The translations under genes were made by a program, and so were the position numbers. Source: Sulfuritalea sp. (GTDB lineage: Bacteria; Pseudomonadota; Gammaproteobacteria; Burkholderiales; Rhodocyclaceae). From it: a DNA stretch of 32,903 bases. Positions 14,900 to 23,314 of this stretch are shown piece by piece; position 1 is the first letter of the stretch; every line of letters begins with the position of its first letter. The stretch spans positions 1-32,903 of the forward strand of contig JALHPU010000045.1 of assembly GCA_022842325.1 (NCBI GenBank), written 5' to 3'. Under the pieces are notes generated by a model. It had not been told where the DNA came from and did not search any database. It saw nothing but the letters and a program-made list of their open reading frames with translations.

Positions 14900-15508
14900 A
14901 TGAGCGGCGACAAGCAACGCGATGCGCGCCATGTCGCACGCATGCAGCGCAAGAAGAGCATCGTCGACCAGAAGGTCGCCGCCGCCAGCGACGAACGCGG
15001 CGTGCTGCTGGTGAATACCGGCAACGGCAAGGGCAAGTCCTCGGCCGCCTTCGGCGTCGCCGCGCGCGCCCTGGGCCACGGCCTGCAGGTCGCCGTGGTG
15101 CAGTTCGTCAAGAGCCGCAGCGATACCGGCGAGGAAGCCGTGCTCGGCAAGCTGCCGGGGATGCGCTGGCACGTCATGGGTGAAGGCTTCACCTGGGAAA
15201 CCCAGGACCCCGACCGCGATGCCGCCGCCGCGCGCGCCGCCTGGGCGGTTGCCGCCGGCTACCTGAGAGACCCGGCCATCGGCCTTGTCGTGCTCGACGA
15301 AATGACCTATGCCTTCAAGTACCAGTGGCTGGAACTCGACCCGGTGCTGGCCGCCTTCGCCGCCCGCCCGCCGCGGCAGCATGTGATCGTCACCGGCCGC
15401 GCCGCGCCGGACGCGCTGATCGCCGCCGCCGACACCGTGACCGAAATGACCCTGGTCAAGCACGCCTTCAAGGCCGGCGTCAAAGCCATGCCGGGCATGG
15501 AGTTCTAG
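14900..15508 (+). CDS. cobO: Cob(I)alamin/corrinoid adenosyltransferase CobO (BtuR/CobA type)
   Basis: The protein is 202 aa. It transfers the adenosyl group of ATP to the cobalt of reduced corrinoids in the cytoplasm. The P-loop NTGNGKGKSSAAFG (39-52), VVQFVKS, GLVVLDEMTYAFKYQWL and HVIVTGRAAPDALIAAADTVTEM are family landmarks, and the length is standard. The ATG at 14900 begins MSGDKQRDARHVARMQRKKS; the open frame upstream lies within btuD. It follows the transporter genes, so imported corrinoids would be adenosylated at once. It may fall under the upstream riboswitch if the transcript reads through. Confidence 0.94.
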   Translation: MSGDKQRDARHVARMQRKKSIVDQKVAAASDERGVLLVNTGNGKGKSSAAFGVAARALGHGLQVAVVQFVKSRSDTGEEAVLGKLPGMRWHVMGEGFTWETQDPDRDAAAARAAWAVAAGYLRDPAIGLVVLDEMTYAFKYQWLELDPVLAAFAARPPRQHVIVTGRAAPDALIAAADTVTEMTLVKHAFKAGVKAMPGMEF

Positions 15509-15559
15509 CCGCGAGCCACGGACTTGACATGGAGATTGGAACCGGCGAGTCTTGCCGCC

Positions 15560-17338
15560 ATGTCATTTCTTCGCCGCTGCATTCTTCTTGCGCTGATAGT
15601 TTTTGCCGGACCCCTGCTGGCGGAGCCGGCTGAACAGCGCCCGGTACGCATCGGACTGCTGGCTTTCCTCGATGCCGAGGCGATGAGCCGCCAGTGGAAA
15701 CCCTTGCTTGCACATCTTGGCGCCGCGCTGCCCGGCCAGCGGCCGGTTCTCCTGCAGTTCGACCACAAGGGACTGCGCGATGCGGTTGCCAGCGGGTCCG
15801 TGGATTTCGTGATCACCAATCCCGGCAACTACGTCGCGCTCGAAATGGAATTCGGCATCAGCCGGATCGCCACGCTCGACACCGCGCTGGCACCCTCGCC
15901 GATGCGCGCGGTCGGTTCGGCGGTGATCGTGCGTGCCGATCGAAAGGATCTGACGAAACTCGCCGATCTCGCCGGCCGGCGCGTGGCCGCCGTGGGCGAG
16001 GATGCCTTCGGCGGTTTTCAGGTGGCATGGCGCGAGTTCGCCCAGCTCGGCCTCGACCCTTACGCCGACTTCGCCGAACTCAGCTTCGTGGGCCTGCCGA
16101 TGCGCGCGGTGACCGACGCCGTCGCCAGCGGCCGGGCAGACGCGGGCATCGTCCGCGCCTGCACCATCGAGAATCTGCCGGCGTCCGCCCGCGCCGGCTT
16201 TCGCGTGCTGTCGCCGCGCGCGGAAGCGGATTTCCCGTGCCAGACCTCGACCCGCCTCTATCCCGACTGGCCCATCGCGACGCTGCGCAGCACACCACCG
16301 GCACTGGCCAAGGCGGTGGCGCGGGCGCTGCTGGCCATGCCGGCGACGGCGGAAGGCATGTCGTGGACGGTGCCGGCGGATTATCAGGCCGTGCATGAAC
16401 TGTTCCGCGAACTGCAGACCGGACCCTACAGCTACCTGAAGGAAAGCACGCTGCGCGCCGCGGCTGTGCGCTACTGGCCGGTGGTGCTGGTGCTGGCCAC
16501 GCTGCTGCTGGGCTGGATCATCTACACGGTGCGCGTCGAGCATCTGGTGCACGCCCGCACCGCCGAGTTGCGCCAGGCGCTCGACGAACGCAAGGCGATC
16601 GAGGCGCGGATGCGCGTGCACCAGGAACAGGTCGAGCACTTGTCGCGCCTGTCGATACTCGGCGAACTGTCCGGCACCCTGGCGCATGAAATCAACCAGC
16701 CGCTGGCCAGCATCAGCAACTATGCGCAAAGCCTGGTGCGGCGCGTCGACAGCGGTCGCCTCACCGATGCGGCCGTGCGCGAGGCGGGCAGCGAGATCGC
16801 CGGCCAGGCCGAGCGGGCGGCCGGTATCCTCGCCCGCATCCGCGGCTTTGCCCGCAAGCGTGCCGCCGTGCGCGAACGCCGCGTACTAGCCCAACTGGTT
16901 CGCGAAGCCGTGGCGCTGTTTGCCGGCATGATTTCCAACCGCCCCGAAATCCGCATCGACGAAGGCGCGGCGGCGAATTGCACAGTCGAGGTCGATCCGC
17001 TGCAGATCCAGCAGGTCGTGCTCAACCTGCTGAAGAACGGGCTCGACGCGATGCAGGACCTGCCGGCCACCGAGCGCCACCTGCTGATCACCCTCGAACG
17101 CGAGTCGGAGGGCGCGGCGCTCCGCGTCAGCATCCGCGATTTCGGCCGCGGCCTGACGCCCGAGGCGCGGGAACGGCTGTTCGAACCCTTCTTTACCACC
17201 AAGCCCGACGGCCTCGGGCTTGGCCTGTCGATTTGCGCGACCATCATCGAGGCGCACGGCGGTCGGCTGTCGGCGCAGGCGCCGGCCGAGGGGCCCGGGC
17301 TGGTATTCACGTTCGCACTACCGATGCATGACGAATGA
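15560..17338 (+). CDS. ttrS: Tetrathionate sensor histidine kinase TtrS
   Basis: The protein is 592 aa. It has a signal peptide (about 1-21), a periplasmic PhnD-like solute-binding domain (about 26-295), one membrane helix (about 306-324), a coiled linker and a kinase core. The sensor domain has TtrS-type features: TNPGNYVAL, IVRACTIENL with C201, and DFPCQTSTRLYPDWP with C227. The H-box LAHEINQPLASISNYAQSL gives His 376; NLLKNGLDAM, DFGRGL and GLGLGLSICATIIEAHGG form the ATPase. Tetrathionate sensing is inferred from the family and from the ttrBCA genes nearby. The frame is open from a TTG at 15524, but the ATG at 15560 starts a clean signal peptide. Its stop overlaps the ttrR start. Confidence 0.9.
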   Translation: MSFLRRCILLALIVFAGPLLAEPAEQRPVRIGLLAFLDAEAMSRQWKPLLAHLGAALPGQRPVLLQFDHKGLRDAVASGSVDFVITNPGNYVALEMEFGISRIATLDTALAPSPMRAVGSAVIVRADRKDLTKLADLAGRRVAAVGEDAFGGFQVAWREFAQLGLDPYADFAELSFVGLPMRAVTDAVASGRADAGIVRACTIENLPASARAGFRVLSPRAEADFPCQTSTRLYPDWPIATLRSTPPALAKAVARALLAMPATAEGMSWTVPADYQAVHELFRELQTGPYSYLKESTLRAAAVRYWPVVLVLATLLLGWIIYTVRVEHLVHARTAELRQALDERKAIEARMRVHQEQVEHLSRLSILGELSGTLAHEINQPLASISNYAQSLVRRVDSGRLTDAAVREAGSEIAGQAERAAGILARIRGFARKRAAVRERRVLAQLVREAVALFAGMISNRPEIRIDEGAAANCTVEVDPLQIQQVVLNLLKNGLDAMQDLPATERHLLITLERESEGAALRVSIRDFGRGLTPEARERLFEPFFTTKPDGLGLGLSICATIIEAHGGRLSAQAPAEGPGLVFTFALPMHDE

Positions 17339-17978
17339 TTCCATGGTCCAGATCACCGAAAACCCCGTAATCCATGTAGTGGACGACGACGCGTCCTTCC
17401 GCCGTTCCCTGGTCTTCCTGCTCGAATCGCTCGGCTGGCCGGTGCAGGCGCACGCCTCGGCGGCCGACTTCCTCGCCGCCTGCCCGGCGCCGCCGGACGA
17501 CTTTGGCTGTCTGGTGCTGGACATCCGCATGCCCGGCATGAACGGGCTGGAACTGCAGCAAGCCCTGCGCGCACGGGGCTGGACGCCGACCGTGGTGTTC
17601 ATGACCGGCCACGGTGATGTCGAACTCGCGGTACAGGCGATGAAGCAGGGCGCCTTCGATTTCCTGGAAAAGCCGTTCCGCGACCAGGTCCTGCTCGACA
17701 CGGTCGCCGCCGCAGTGCGCCACGGCGGCGAACAGCGGGCCACCGAGCAAAGACGCGAACATGCGCAAGCCCTGCTCGATCGCCTGTCGCCGCGCGAACA
17801 TGAAGTGGCGCGCCTGGTCGCACTCGGGCTGCCCAACAAGCTGGTGGCGCGCCAGTTGGAGATCAGCGAGAAAACCGTGCATGTGCATCGCCAGCATGTA
17901 ATGGAAAAAACCGAAGTCAGCAGCGCCGCCGAGCTGGCGCGGCTGATGTTGCGTATCGATCCGCGCGCGCTCGACTGA
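17328..17978 (+). CDS. ttrR: Tetrathionate response regulator TtrR (FixJ/LuxR type)
   Basis: The protein is 216 aa. The receiver has D19-D21, phospho-acceptor D65 (LVLDIRMPG), T93 and K115 (FLEKPFRD). A LuxR-type helix-turn-helix follows (about 150-210, LSPREHEVARLVALGLPNKLVA...EKTVHVHRQHVMEK). This is the FixJ/NarL-like architecture of TtrR. It would activate ttrBCA when phosphorylated by TtrS. The ATG at 17328 overlaps ttrS by 11 bp; an ATG at 17343 is an alternative, and neither has a clear ribosome site. It converges on ttrA, with a 144-bp inverted-repeat element in between. Confidence 0.9.
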   Translation: MTNDSMVQITENPVIHVVDDDASFRRSLVFLLESLGWPVQAHASAADFLAACPAPPDDFGCLVLDIRMPGMNGLELQQALRARGWTPTVVFMTGHGDVELAVQAMKQGAFDFLEKPFRDQVLLDTVAAAVRHGGEQRATEQRREHAQALLDRLSPREHEVARLVALGLPNKLVARQLEISEKTVHVHRQHVMEKTEVSSAAELARLMLRIDPRALD

Positions 17979-18122
17979 GAGCTGGTGAATAAATCTACTG
18001 CGCGTGCCGGATCGGGGCTTGGGCGGTGCTCGCTATCCTCATGTACAACGACGTACATTCCGGTAGCTGCGCTCCGGCCGCACCCCGCTGCGGCCCGCTC
18101 GCTACGATTTCTTCACCAGCTC
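17979..18122. repeat. 144-bp element with 17-bp inverted ends
   Basis: GAGCTGGTGAATAAATC at 17979-17995 and GATTTCTTCACCAGCTC at 18106-18122 are inverted repeats with a single mismatch. The element begins on the base after the ttrR stop. Inside is a smaller palindrome, ATGTAC...GTACAT, near 18041-18058, and a GC-rich stretch. No open frame fits. The layout resembles a miniature inverted-repeat element or an intergenic palindromic repeat; it could also act as a two-way terminator for the convergent genes. Confidence 0.75.
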
Positions 18123-18131
18123 TGAAGCAAA

Positions 18132-18154
18132 GAGCCCCGCACCAGGCGGGGCTC
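18132..18154 (-). terminator. Hairpin terminator after ttrA
   Basis: GAGCCCCGC, an ACCAG loop and GCGGGGCTC form a perfect 9-bp stem, followed on the minus strand by TTTG. It lies 21 bp after the ttrA stop at 18175. The short T-run makes it a moderate intrinsic terminator for the ttrBCA transcript. Confidence 0.65.
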
Positions 18155-18174
18155 GAAGCGGCGGATCGGGATGC

Positions 18175-21100
18175 TCAGGCGCGAGCCAGCTTTGCCGGCA
18201 AGCCGTTGCGCACCGAGGCGCCGGAGACGGCATCCACCCAGACCGATTTGCCCGGCTGCGTGGGATCGGCAAGGCCGAGGTCGTTGAGGTTGACCCCGGC
18301 GCGCAGCGCGGGTTTGTCCGGTTGCTGCTGCTTGCCGATGCGGTGGGCACGGGCGCCCAGCTCGCGGTGGCCGAAGCCGTGCTCGATGGCGACCACGCCC
18401 TGCATCACGCCCTCATGCACGATCACCGTGGTCTTGACGGCGCCGCCCGGCGTGCTCAGCAATGCGGTGTCACCGCTCTTCAAGCCAGCCCTGGCGGCAT
18501 CGGCCGGATGCACGAGGAGCGGATTGTCGGCATGGATGCCGGTCAGCCGGGTCGCGGCGATGCTGTAGGAATTCTGCAGCGCCGACTTGAAGCTGACCAC
18601 CTGCAGCGGCCATTCCGCCTCGGCGTAGACCTTGCGCATCGGCGTGCCGTCGATGAAGGCCGGCGCCTGCAGGCTGGCGCAACCGGCGAAGCGCTTGCCG
18701 GTGATGCTGTTCTTGCTGCCGCCGACCATGTCGCTCCACGCCCACAGCGGATTCTTGAAGCGGTTGGTCTGCCATTCGGGATGGTCTTCGTCCTGCGCGT
18801 CTTTGGCCGGCTGATAGCGGCCGCCGCGGGTGTAGAGGAAGGCGACCTTGCGCCACTCCTCGGCCGTCAGCGTCGCTTCGAGCATCGGCCGCAGGCGGTC
18901 GACGCCGGACAGCACGAGATCCTCGTCGCTGGCGTCGGGCACCGGCTCCTTACCGAGCCAGGCAATGTTGGCACCGCCGCGCAGATACCAGTGCTCCGGG
19001 CGCTCCAGCGGCAGCGGCTGGCCGGCCGCGTCGCTCATCGCCGCCGGACCGAAGCCCGGCAGCGCCATGGCCTTGGCCAGCGCGATGAAGAAGGTTTCCA
19101 TGCCGATCGCCTGGCCGTCCGGCGTTTTCGCCGCGATCGGTTCGACTACCGGCCAGCGCGCGGTGCAAGCCTTGGTCGGCACGCCGGCCCACGCCGATGT
19201 CCAGCCCCAGCTCTCGTACATCAGCGAATCCGGAACGATGTAGTCGGCATAAGCGTTGCTCTCGTTGATCAGCGGATCGACCGAGATGATCAGCGGAATC
19301 TTCTTCGGGTCGGCCAGATCCTTGTCGATCTGTGCGCGCAGGCCGGTGATGCCGTACAGCGGATTGGAACTCCACAGGATCAGCGCCTTGATGCCGTAGG
19401 GATAACCGCTCATGGCGCCGGTGAACCACTGGGTGGCCAGGCCCGGGGCATTGGGGAACCACGGCGACTGCGCCGGGTAGGGCTTGCCTTCGGCCTTCTT
19501 GCGCGCAAATTCGCTGCTCTTCTCGTAGGGCACGTTGCGCCCCAGCGGCGTGCCCTTGGGCTTGACTGCGCCGGCGAAGCTGTCGAGGTTGTAGCGCGGC
19601 CCCTCGCCGTCGTCCTTGAAGCCGCCGCCGTTCATGACCAGGCCGCCCTTCCAGTTGAGGTTGCCGATCAGCAGGTTCAGCGTCATCACCGAAAACGCGT
19701 TGTAGAAGCCGGCGCCCGACATCATGCCGCCGTGGGCGATGACGGATGACTTGCGGCCGTGGCGCGTGAATTCGTCGGCCAGCGCGCTGATGGTCGCAGC
19801 CGGGATGCCGCAGGCCTCGCTGCACTGGGCGATGGTCTGCTGCAGGATCGAGGCCTTGAGCAGCAGCCAGGCGGTCTTCGCCGCCAGCGGCTTGCCGTCC
19901 AGCATGAGCACGGTTTCCGCGTCGAGCGAAGCCGGCGCGGTGGCCTTATCGGCCGGGACCGGCTTGCCCTTGGCGTCGAGGATCAGGTAGGGATCATTCT
20001 CCTTGTAGCGCTCGTCTTCGGCGATCTTGATGCCGATGTCGGAGCCGCGCAGGAAGCGCCCCTGGCGCGGATGGCCGGCTTCGGTGACGACCAGCCAGGT
20101 GGCGCTGCTGAAGGACGGTTCGCCGTTCTGCTCGGCGACGGTAAGATTGGGATTGGCGAGGTAGGCGGTATTGATGCGCTCGTTGTCGAGCATCCAGCGC
20201 ATCATGCCCAGCGCCAGCGCGCTGTCGCTGCCGGGACGGATCGGAATCCAGCGCCCGCGGTCGGCGGCGGCGCGGTTGTCGGCATTGGTCAGCACCGGGT
20301 CGACCACCACATAGTTGAGCCTGCCGTCGCTGCGTCCCTTGGCGAGCATGGCGCCGGTGCGCTTGAAGGGATTGCCGGCGTTGCCCGGCGCCGTGCCGAT
20401 GAAAATCACGAATTCGGCATTGGCCAGATCGGGCTTGGCATGCGGCATTTTCTTCATGTCGCCGAACAGGGCGCCGCTGCCGGAGCGGTAGGAGCCGCCG
20501 CAGTAGGAACCGTGGCCGACGAAGTTGAGCGTGCCGTAGGACTTGTTCCAGAAACGCCGGGCGAAGGCTTCGCGGCCGTCATTGACGCTGGAGAGCAGCG
20601 CCACCTGGTTGACCCGGGCGCCGAGTTCGGGCTGGGCCGGATCGATCGGCGCGGCGAGGTCGCGCAGGGCCCGCAGGCCGGCCACCTCGCCTTCGCCGAA
20701 GAGGTTGCCGCCTTCGGTCACTTCCTTGACCAGTTGCTCGAAGGAGATGGTTTCCCACTGGCCGCCGTTGCGCGGGCCGACGCGCTTCATCGGCGCCAGC
20801 ACGCGGAACGGCGAGTTCATTTGCGAGAGCACGGCATTGCCGCGCCCGCAGGCGGTCGAGCGGCCGCCGAGACCCTTGTCCTGAAAGCCCGAAAACGCGA
20901 CCAGGCTTTCCCGCACCGAGGCCTTCATCGGCAGGTGCGGCTCGGTGGACAACGGGCTGTAGGGATTGCCGGCGACGCGGATGACGCGGCCGCTGGCCTT
21001 GTCCACGCGCACGCGGACGCCGCACTGGGTGGTGCAGCCGAGGCAGGCGGTGTAGCTGACCTGCTGCGCCGGGTTGGGCTGCAGCCTGCCGCTGACCGGA

Positions 21101-21261
21101 TCGACGGTGAATTCGGGCGCCGCGGCATTGCCCCAGACATTGTGTCGTGGCGCATCCTTGCCCATTACCTTGTCGGCGATGCGGCCCAGGGTTTGCGAGA
21201 AGCCGGCGGCGAAGGCGGCGAGCCCGCCGGCGGCGATGAGTTGGCGACGTGCGATTTTCAT
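18175..21261 (-). CDS. ttrA: Tetrathionate reductase catalytic subunit TtrA
   Basis: The protein is 1028 aa, the normal TtrA size. It is a molybdenum bis-MGD enzyme that reduces tetrathionate to thiosulfate in the periplasm. A twin-arginine signal (ARRQLIAAGG, from 4) precedes an iron-sulfur site with C73, C76, C80 and C138. C254, in GSYCGGSYRSGSG, is the likely Mo ligand by analogy with TtrA. Later family blocks include FIGTAPGNAGNPFKRTG, HGGMMSGAGFYN and LILWSSNPLYG. Arsenate reductase ArrA is related, but neighbouring ttrB, ttrC and ttrSR decide in favour of tetrathionate. GGAG precedes the ATG. It is separated from ttrC by 185 bp carrying a dispersed repeat. Confidence 0.9.
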   Translation of the reverse strand: MKIARRQLIAAGGLAAFAAGFSQTLGRIADKVMGKDAPRHNVWGNAAAPEFTVDPVSGRLQPNPAQQVSYTACLGCTTQCGVRVRVDKASGRVIRVAGNPYSPLSTEPHLPMKASVRESLVAFSGFQDKGLGGRSTACGRGNAVLSQMNSPFRVLAPMKRVGPRNGGQWETISFEQLVKEVTEGGNLFGEGEVAGLRALRDLAAPIDPAQPELGARVNQVALLSSVNDGREAFARRFWNKSYGTLNFVGHGSYCGGSYRSGSGALFGDMKKMPHAKPDLANAEFVIFIGTAPGNAGNPFKRTGAMLAKGRSDGRLNYVVVDPVLTNADNRAAADRGRWIPIRPGSDSALALGMMRWMLDNERINTAYLANPNLTVAEQNGEPSFSSATWLVVTEAGHPRQGRFLRGSDIGIKIAEDERYKENDPYLILDAKGKPVPADKATAPASLDAETVLMLDGKPLAAKTAWLLLKASILQQTIAQCSEACGIPAATISALADEFTRHGRKSSVIAHGGMMSGAGFYNAFSVMTLNLLIGNLNWKGGLVMNGGGFKDDGEGPRYNLDSFAGAVKPKGTPLGRNVPYEKSSEFARKKAEGKPYPAQSPWFPNAPGLATQWFTGAMSGYPYGIKALILWSSNPLYGITGLRAQIDKDLADPKKIPLIISVDPLINESNAYADYIVPDSLMYESWGWTSAWAGVPTKACTARWPVVEPIAAKTPDGQAIGMETFFIALAKAMALPGFGPAAMSDAAGQPLPLERPEHWYLRGGANIAWLGKEPVPDASDEDLVLSGVDRLRPMLEATLTAEEWRKVAFLYTRGGRYQPAKDAQDEDHPEWQTNRFKNPLWAWSDMVGGSKNSITGKRFAGCASLQAPAFIDGTPMRKVYAEAEWPLQVVSFKSALQNSYSIAATRLTGIHADNPLLVHPADAARAGLKSGDTALLSTPGGAVKTTVIVHEGVMQGVVAIEHGFGHRELGARAHRIGKQQQPDKPALRAGVNLNDLGLADPTQPGKSVWVDAVSGASVRNGLPAKLARA

Positions 21262-21314
21262 GATGTTCTCCGAGGGTTTAACGTGAAATGCATCGCCAAG
21301 CGTGCTGCGTCAGG

Positions 21315-21392
21315 TTCGAGCGCAGCGAGCCGATCAGTAGCCTCCCCGCGAGGGGAGGATGGGAGGGGCGGGCCCATTTGCCCGCTTGGGAT
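21315..21392 (+). repeat. Dispersed intergenic repeat, short copy (with 3452-3588)
   Basis: This copy has the same three blocks as the repeat after nirH, but compact: TCGAGCGCAGCGAGCCG (21316-21332), a 21-bp block ending CGCGAGGGGA (21336-21356), and at once GGATGGGAGGGGCGGGCC (21357-21374). CCTCCCC-GCGA-GGGGAGG inside it is a perfect 7-bp hairpin with a GNRA-type loop. It occupies the gap between ttrC and ttrA. Confidence 0.75.
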
Positions 21393-21446
21393 CCATCAAG
21401 GGTGCGAGATTTCATACTGTTGGCTGGTTTGCCGAAGCCATGAGCA

Positions 21447-22544
21447 TTACGCGGCTTCGCGGTTCAGGCGGGCAACCGGCAGCAGGGTAGTCAGTGCGAT
21501 GAACAGGGCGACCCAGAGGCCGAAGGTGCCGACGATGCCGAGCAGGCCGTCATAGCCGAGCGGCAACTGGTACTGGTAGAAACCGGCGCTGGTCTTGGGT
21601 ATTTCCTGGCCGCCGATGAATATGGTCCAGCGCATCATCCACGCGCTGTGCAGCGCCAGCAGGCCGATCAGCAAGCCGCTGCCGGGCCGGCGCAGCGCCA
21701 GCCACAGCGTCAGCACGGTGCTGCCGGCGGCCCACACCGCCGTCAGCTGCCACGCCGCCGACGGCGCCACCTGGGCCAGCGCCTCGGCGTGGCGCGGCGA
21801 CATTCCCGTGAGCCCGAGCAGCAGCCAGACGGCGCCCACCAGCAAGGCCAGCGCCTGGGTCGCGGCCAGCGCGCGGAACAGCGGGATGCTGCCCTGCGCC
21901 GCGTCCGGCAGGCCGGAAAAGCGCTTGAGCAGCAGCGTCAGGCCGATGCCACCGGCCAGCGCGGTGAGCACGAACTGCACCGGCAGCAGCGGCGTGTCCC
22001 ACAGCGGACGCGCCCGCACCACCATGACTTCCATCCCGGTATAGAGCGCGATCAGCGCGGCGCCGACGAACGCCACCGCCGCCGCCGCGAGCAGCGCGCC
22101 GCGGCTTTCCAGTCCGCCGTAGGCCAGCGCCCGGCTGAGTGCGGCCAGGCGCGGCGACAGTCCGCCATCCGCGGCCTGTTGCGCCAGCAGCGGACGGAAG
22201 GCGAGCCAGGCGTAGAGCACCAGGCCGCCGAGATAGACCGGGATGAAGAAGGAACCCCAGGACATCCAGGAGGAAGGCGTGAAGAACTGGTAGAAATGAT
22301 AGAAGCGGCCCGGCTGGTGCAGGTCGGCCAGCAGCGCCACAGGAGCGCTGAGGCCGCAGACCAGGGCACCGAGCAGGGCCAGGCGCGAAATGCCGAGCCA
22401 GCCGCGACGGCGACCGACGATGCCCGGCAGCGAGAGCAGGAAGGCGCCGTAGGACAGGCCGATGAGGAAGAAATACTGTACCGCCCAGGGCAGCCAGGCG
22501 ACTTCGCGCGCGACATTGACGGTTTCGACGATGGTCGGGTTCAT
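21447..22544 (-). CDS. ttrC: Tetrathionate reductase membrane subunit TtrC (NrfD family)
   Basis: The protein is 365 aa with about nine membrane helices. Family features of NrfD/PsrC-type quinol oxidases are VAWLPWAVQYFFLIGLSYGAFLLSLPGI near the start, LADLHQPGRFYHFYQF with SWMSWGSFFIPVY, YTGMEVMVVRARPLWDTPLLP, and WTIFIGGQEIPKTSAGFYQYQ. It anchors TtrAB and passes electrons from quinol to TtrB. The ATG at 22544 overlaps the ttrB stop (ATGA) and has GGAGG upstream; the ten extra residues of the longer frame are not needed. Confidence 0.9.
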   Translation of the reverse strand: MNPTIVETVNVAREVAWLPWAVQYFFLIGLSYGAFLLSLPGIVGRRRGWLGISRLALLGALVCGLSAPVALLADLHQPGRFYHFYQFFTPSSWMSWGSFFIPVYLGGLVLYAWLAFRPLLAQQAADGGLSPRLAALSRALAYGGLESRGALLAAAAVAFVGAALIALYTGMEVMVVRARPLWDTPLLPVQFVLTALAGGIGLTLLLKRFSGLPDAAQGSIPLFRALAATQALALLVGAVWLLLGLTGMSPRHAEALAQVAPSAAWQLTAVWAAGSTVLTLWLALRRPGSGLLIGLLALHSAWMMRWTIFIGGQEIPKTSAGFYQYQLPLGYDGLLGIVGTFGLWVALFIALTTLLPVARLNREAA

Positions 22545-23314
22545 GATTTGCCTCCGTGCAGTTCCGGTTTCCATAAGGCGCCCTGGCCTTCGACCTTGCC
22601 CTGGAAGCGTTGGTCGAGGCCGATGTAGAAGACGCGGGGCTTGGTGCCCTGTTCGGGCTTGAGTACTTTCAGCGAGTCACCGGCAGCGCCGATGCGCCGG
22701 CTGAGTTCGCTTTTCGGATCGTTCAGGTCGCCGAAAATGCGTGCGCCGCCGACGCAGGTTTCGACGCAGGCCGGCAGCAGGCCGGCTTCCAGTCGATGGC
22801 CGCAGAAGGTGCATTTGTCGGCCTTGCCGGTCTGGTGGTTGATGTAGCGCGCGTCGTAGGGACAGGCCTGGACGCAGTAGGCGCAGCCGACGCAGCGGTC
22901 GCCGTCGACCAGCACCAGACCGTCCTCGCGCTTGAAGGTGGCGCCGACCGGGCACACGGGTATGCACGGCGGGTTGTCGCAGTGGTTGCACAGGCGCGGC
23001 AGGACGTAGGTGCCGGCCGGCTGTCCCGCGGCTTCAGGCTGCTTGACGCTGTAGGTGGACACGATGGTGCGGAAGCTGCCTTCCGGCACTTCATTTTCAT
23101 TGATGCAGGCGATGGTGCAGGCCTGGCAGCCGATGCACTTGCGCACATCGACCAGCATTCCCCAGCGCGCGACCGGCGGGCCGGCCAGCGCCGGCAGCGG
23201 TGCACCGACGGCACCCGCCGTGATGACCGGAAGGCCGCGCAGGAAGTTGCGGCGCGAGGCCGAGGCCGGGCTTTCCTGCGCTGCTTCCTGCGGGCAGATT
23301 TGCGTTTGTTTCAT
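22541..23314 (-). CDS. ttrB: Tetrathionate reductase iron-sulfur subunit TtrB
   Basis: The protein is 257 aa. A twin-arginine signal (ASRRNFLRGLP, from 19) is followed by sixteen cysteines in four groups for [4Fe-4S] clusters: 60/63/66/70, 109/112/117/121, 141/144/147/151 and 168/171/183/187. It carries electrons from TtrC to TtrA. The open frame extends to 23422, but the ATG at 23314 has a GGAG site and starts a proper Tat signal after a 20-residue lead. It is the first gene of the ttrBCA operon, so the promoter should lie in the 433-bp gap before dksA. Confidence 0.92.
   Translation of the reverse strand: MKQTQICPQEAAQESPASASRRNFLRGLPVITAGAVGAPLPALAGPPVARWGMLVDVRKCIGCQACTIACINENEVPEGSFRTIVSTYSVKQPEAAGQPAGTYVLPRLCNHCDNPPCIPVCPVGATFKREDGLVLVDGDRCVGCAYCVQACPYDARYINHQTGKADKCTFCGHRLEAGLLPACVETCVGGARIFGDLNDPKSELSRRIGAAGDSLKVLKPEQGTKPRVFYIGLDQRFQGKVEGQGALWKPELHGGKS

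Noticed and set aside
15524..15559. TTG start for ttrS giving 12 extra residues
   Set aside because: The ATG at 15560 starts a clean basic-hydrophobic signal peptide; the extra residues would spoil it.
18175..21261. Arsenate reductase ArrA instead of TtrA
   Set aside because: The catalytic subunits are related, but ttrB, an NrfD-type ttrC and the ttrSR pair next to it support tetrathionate reductase.
18322..21555. Long plus-strand open frames opposite ttrA
   Set aside because: They mirror the ttrA coding frame and show no domain.
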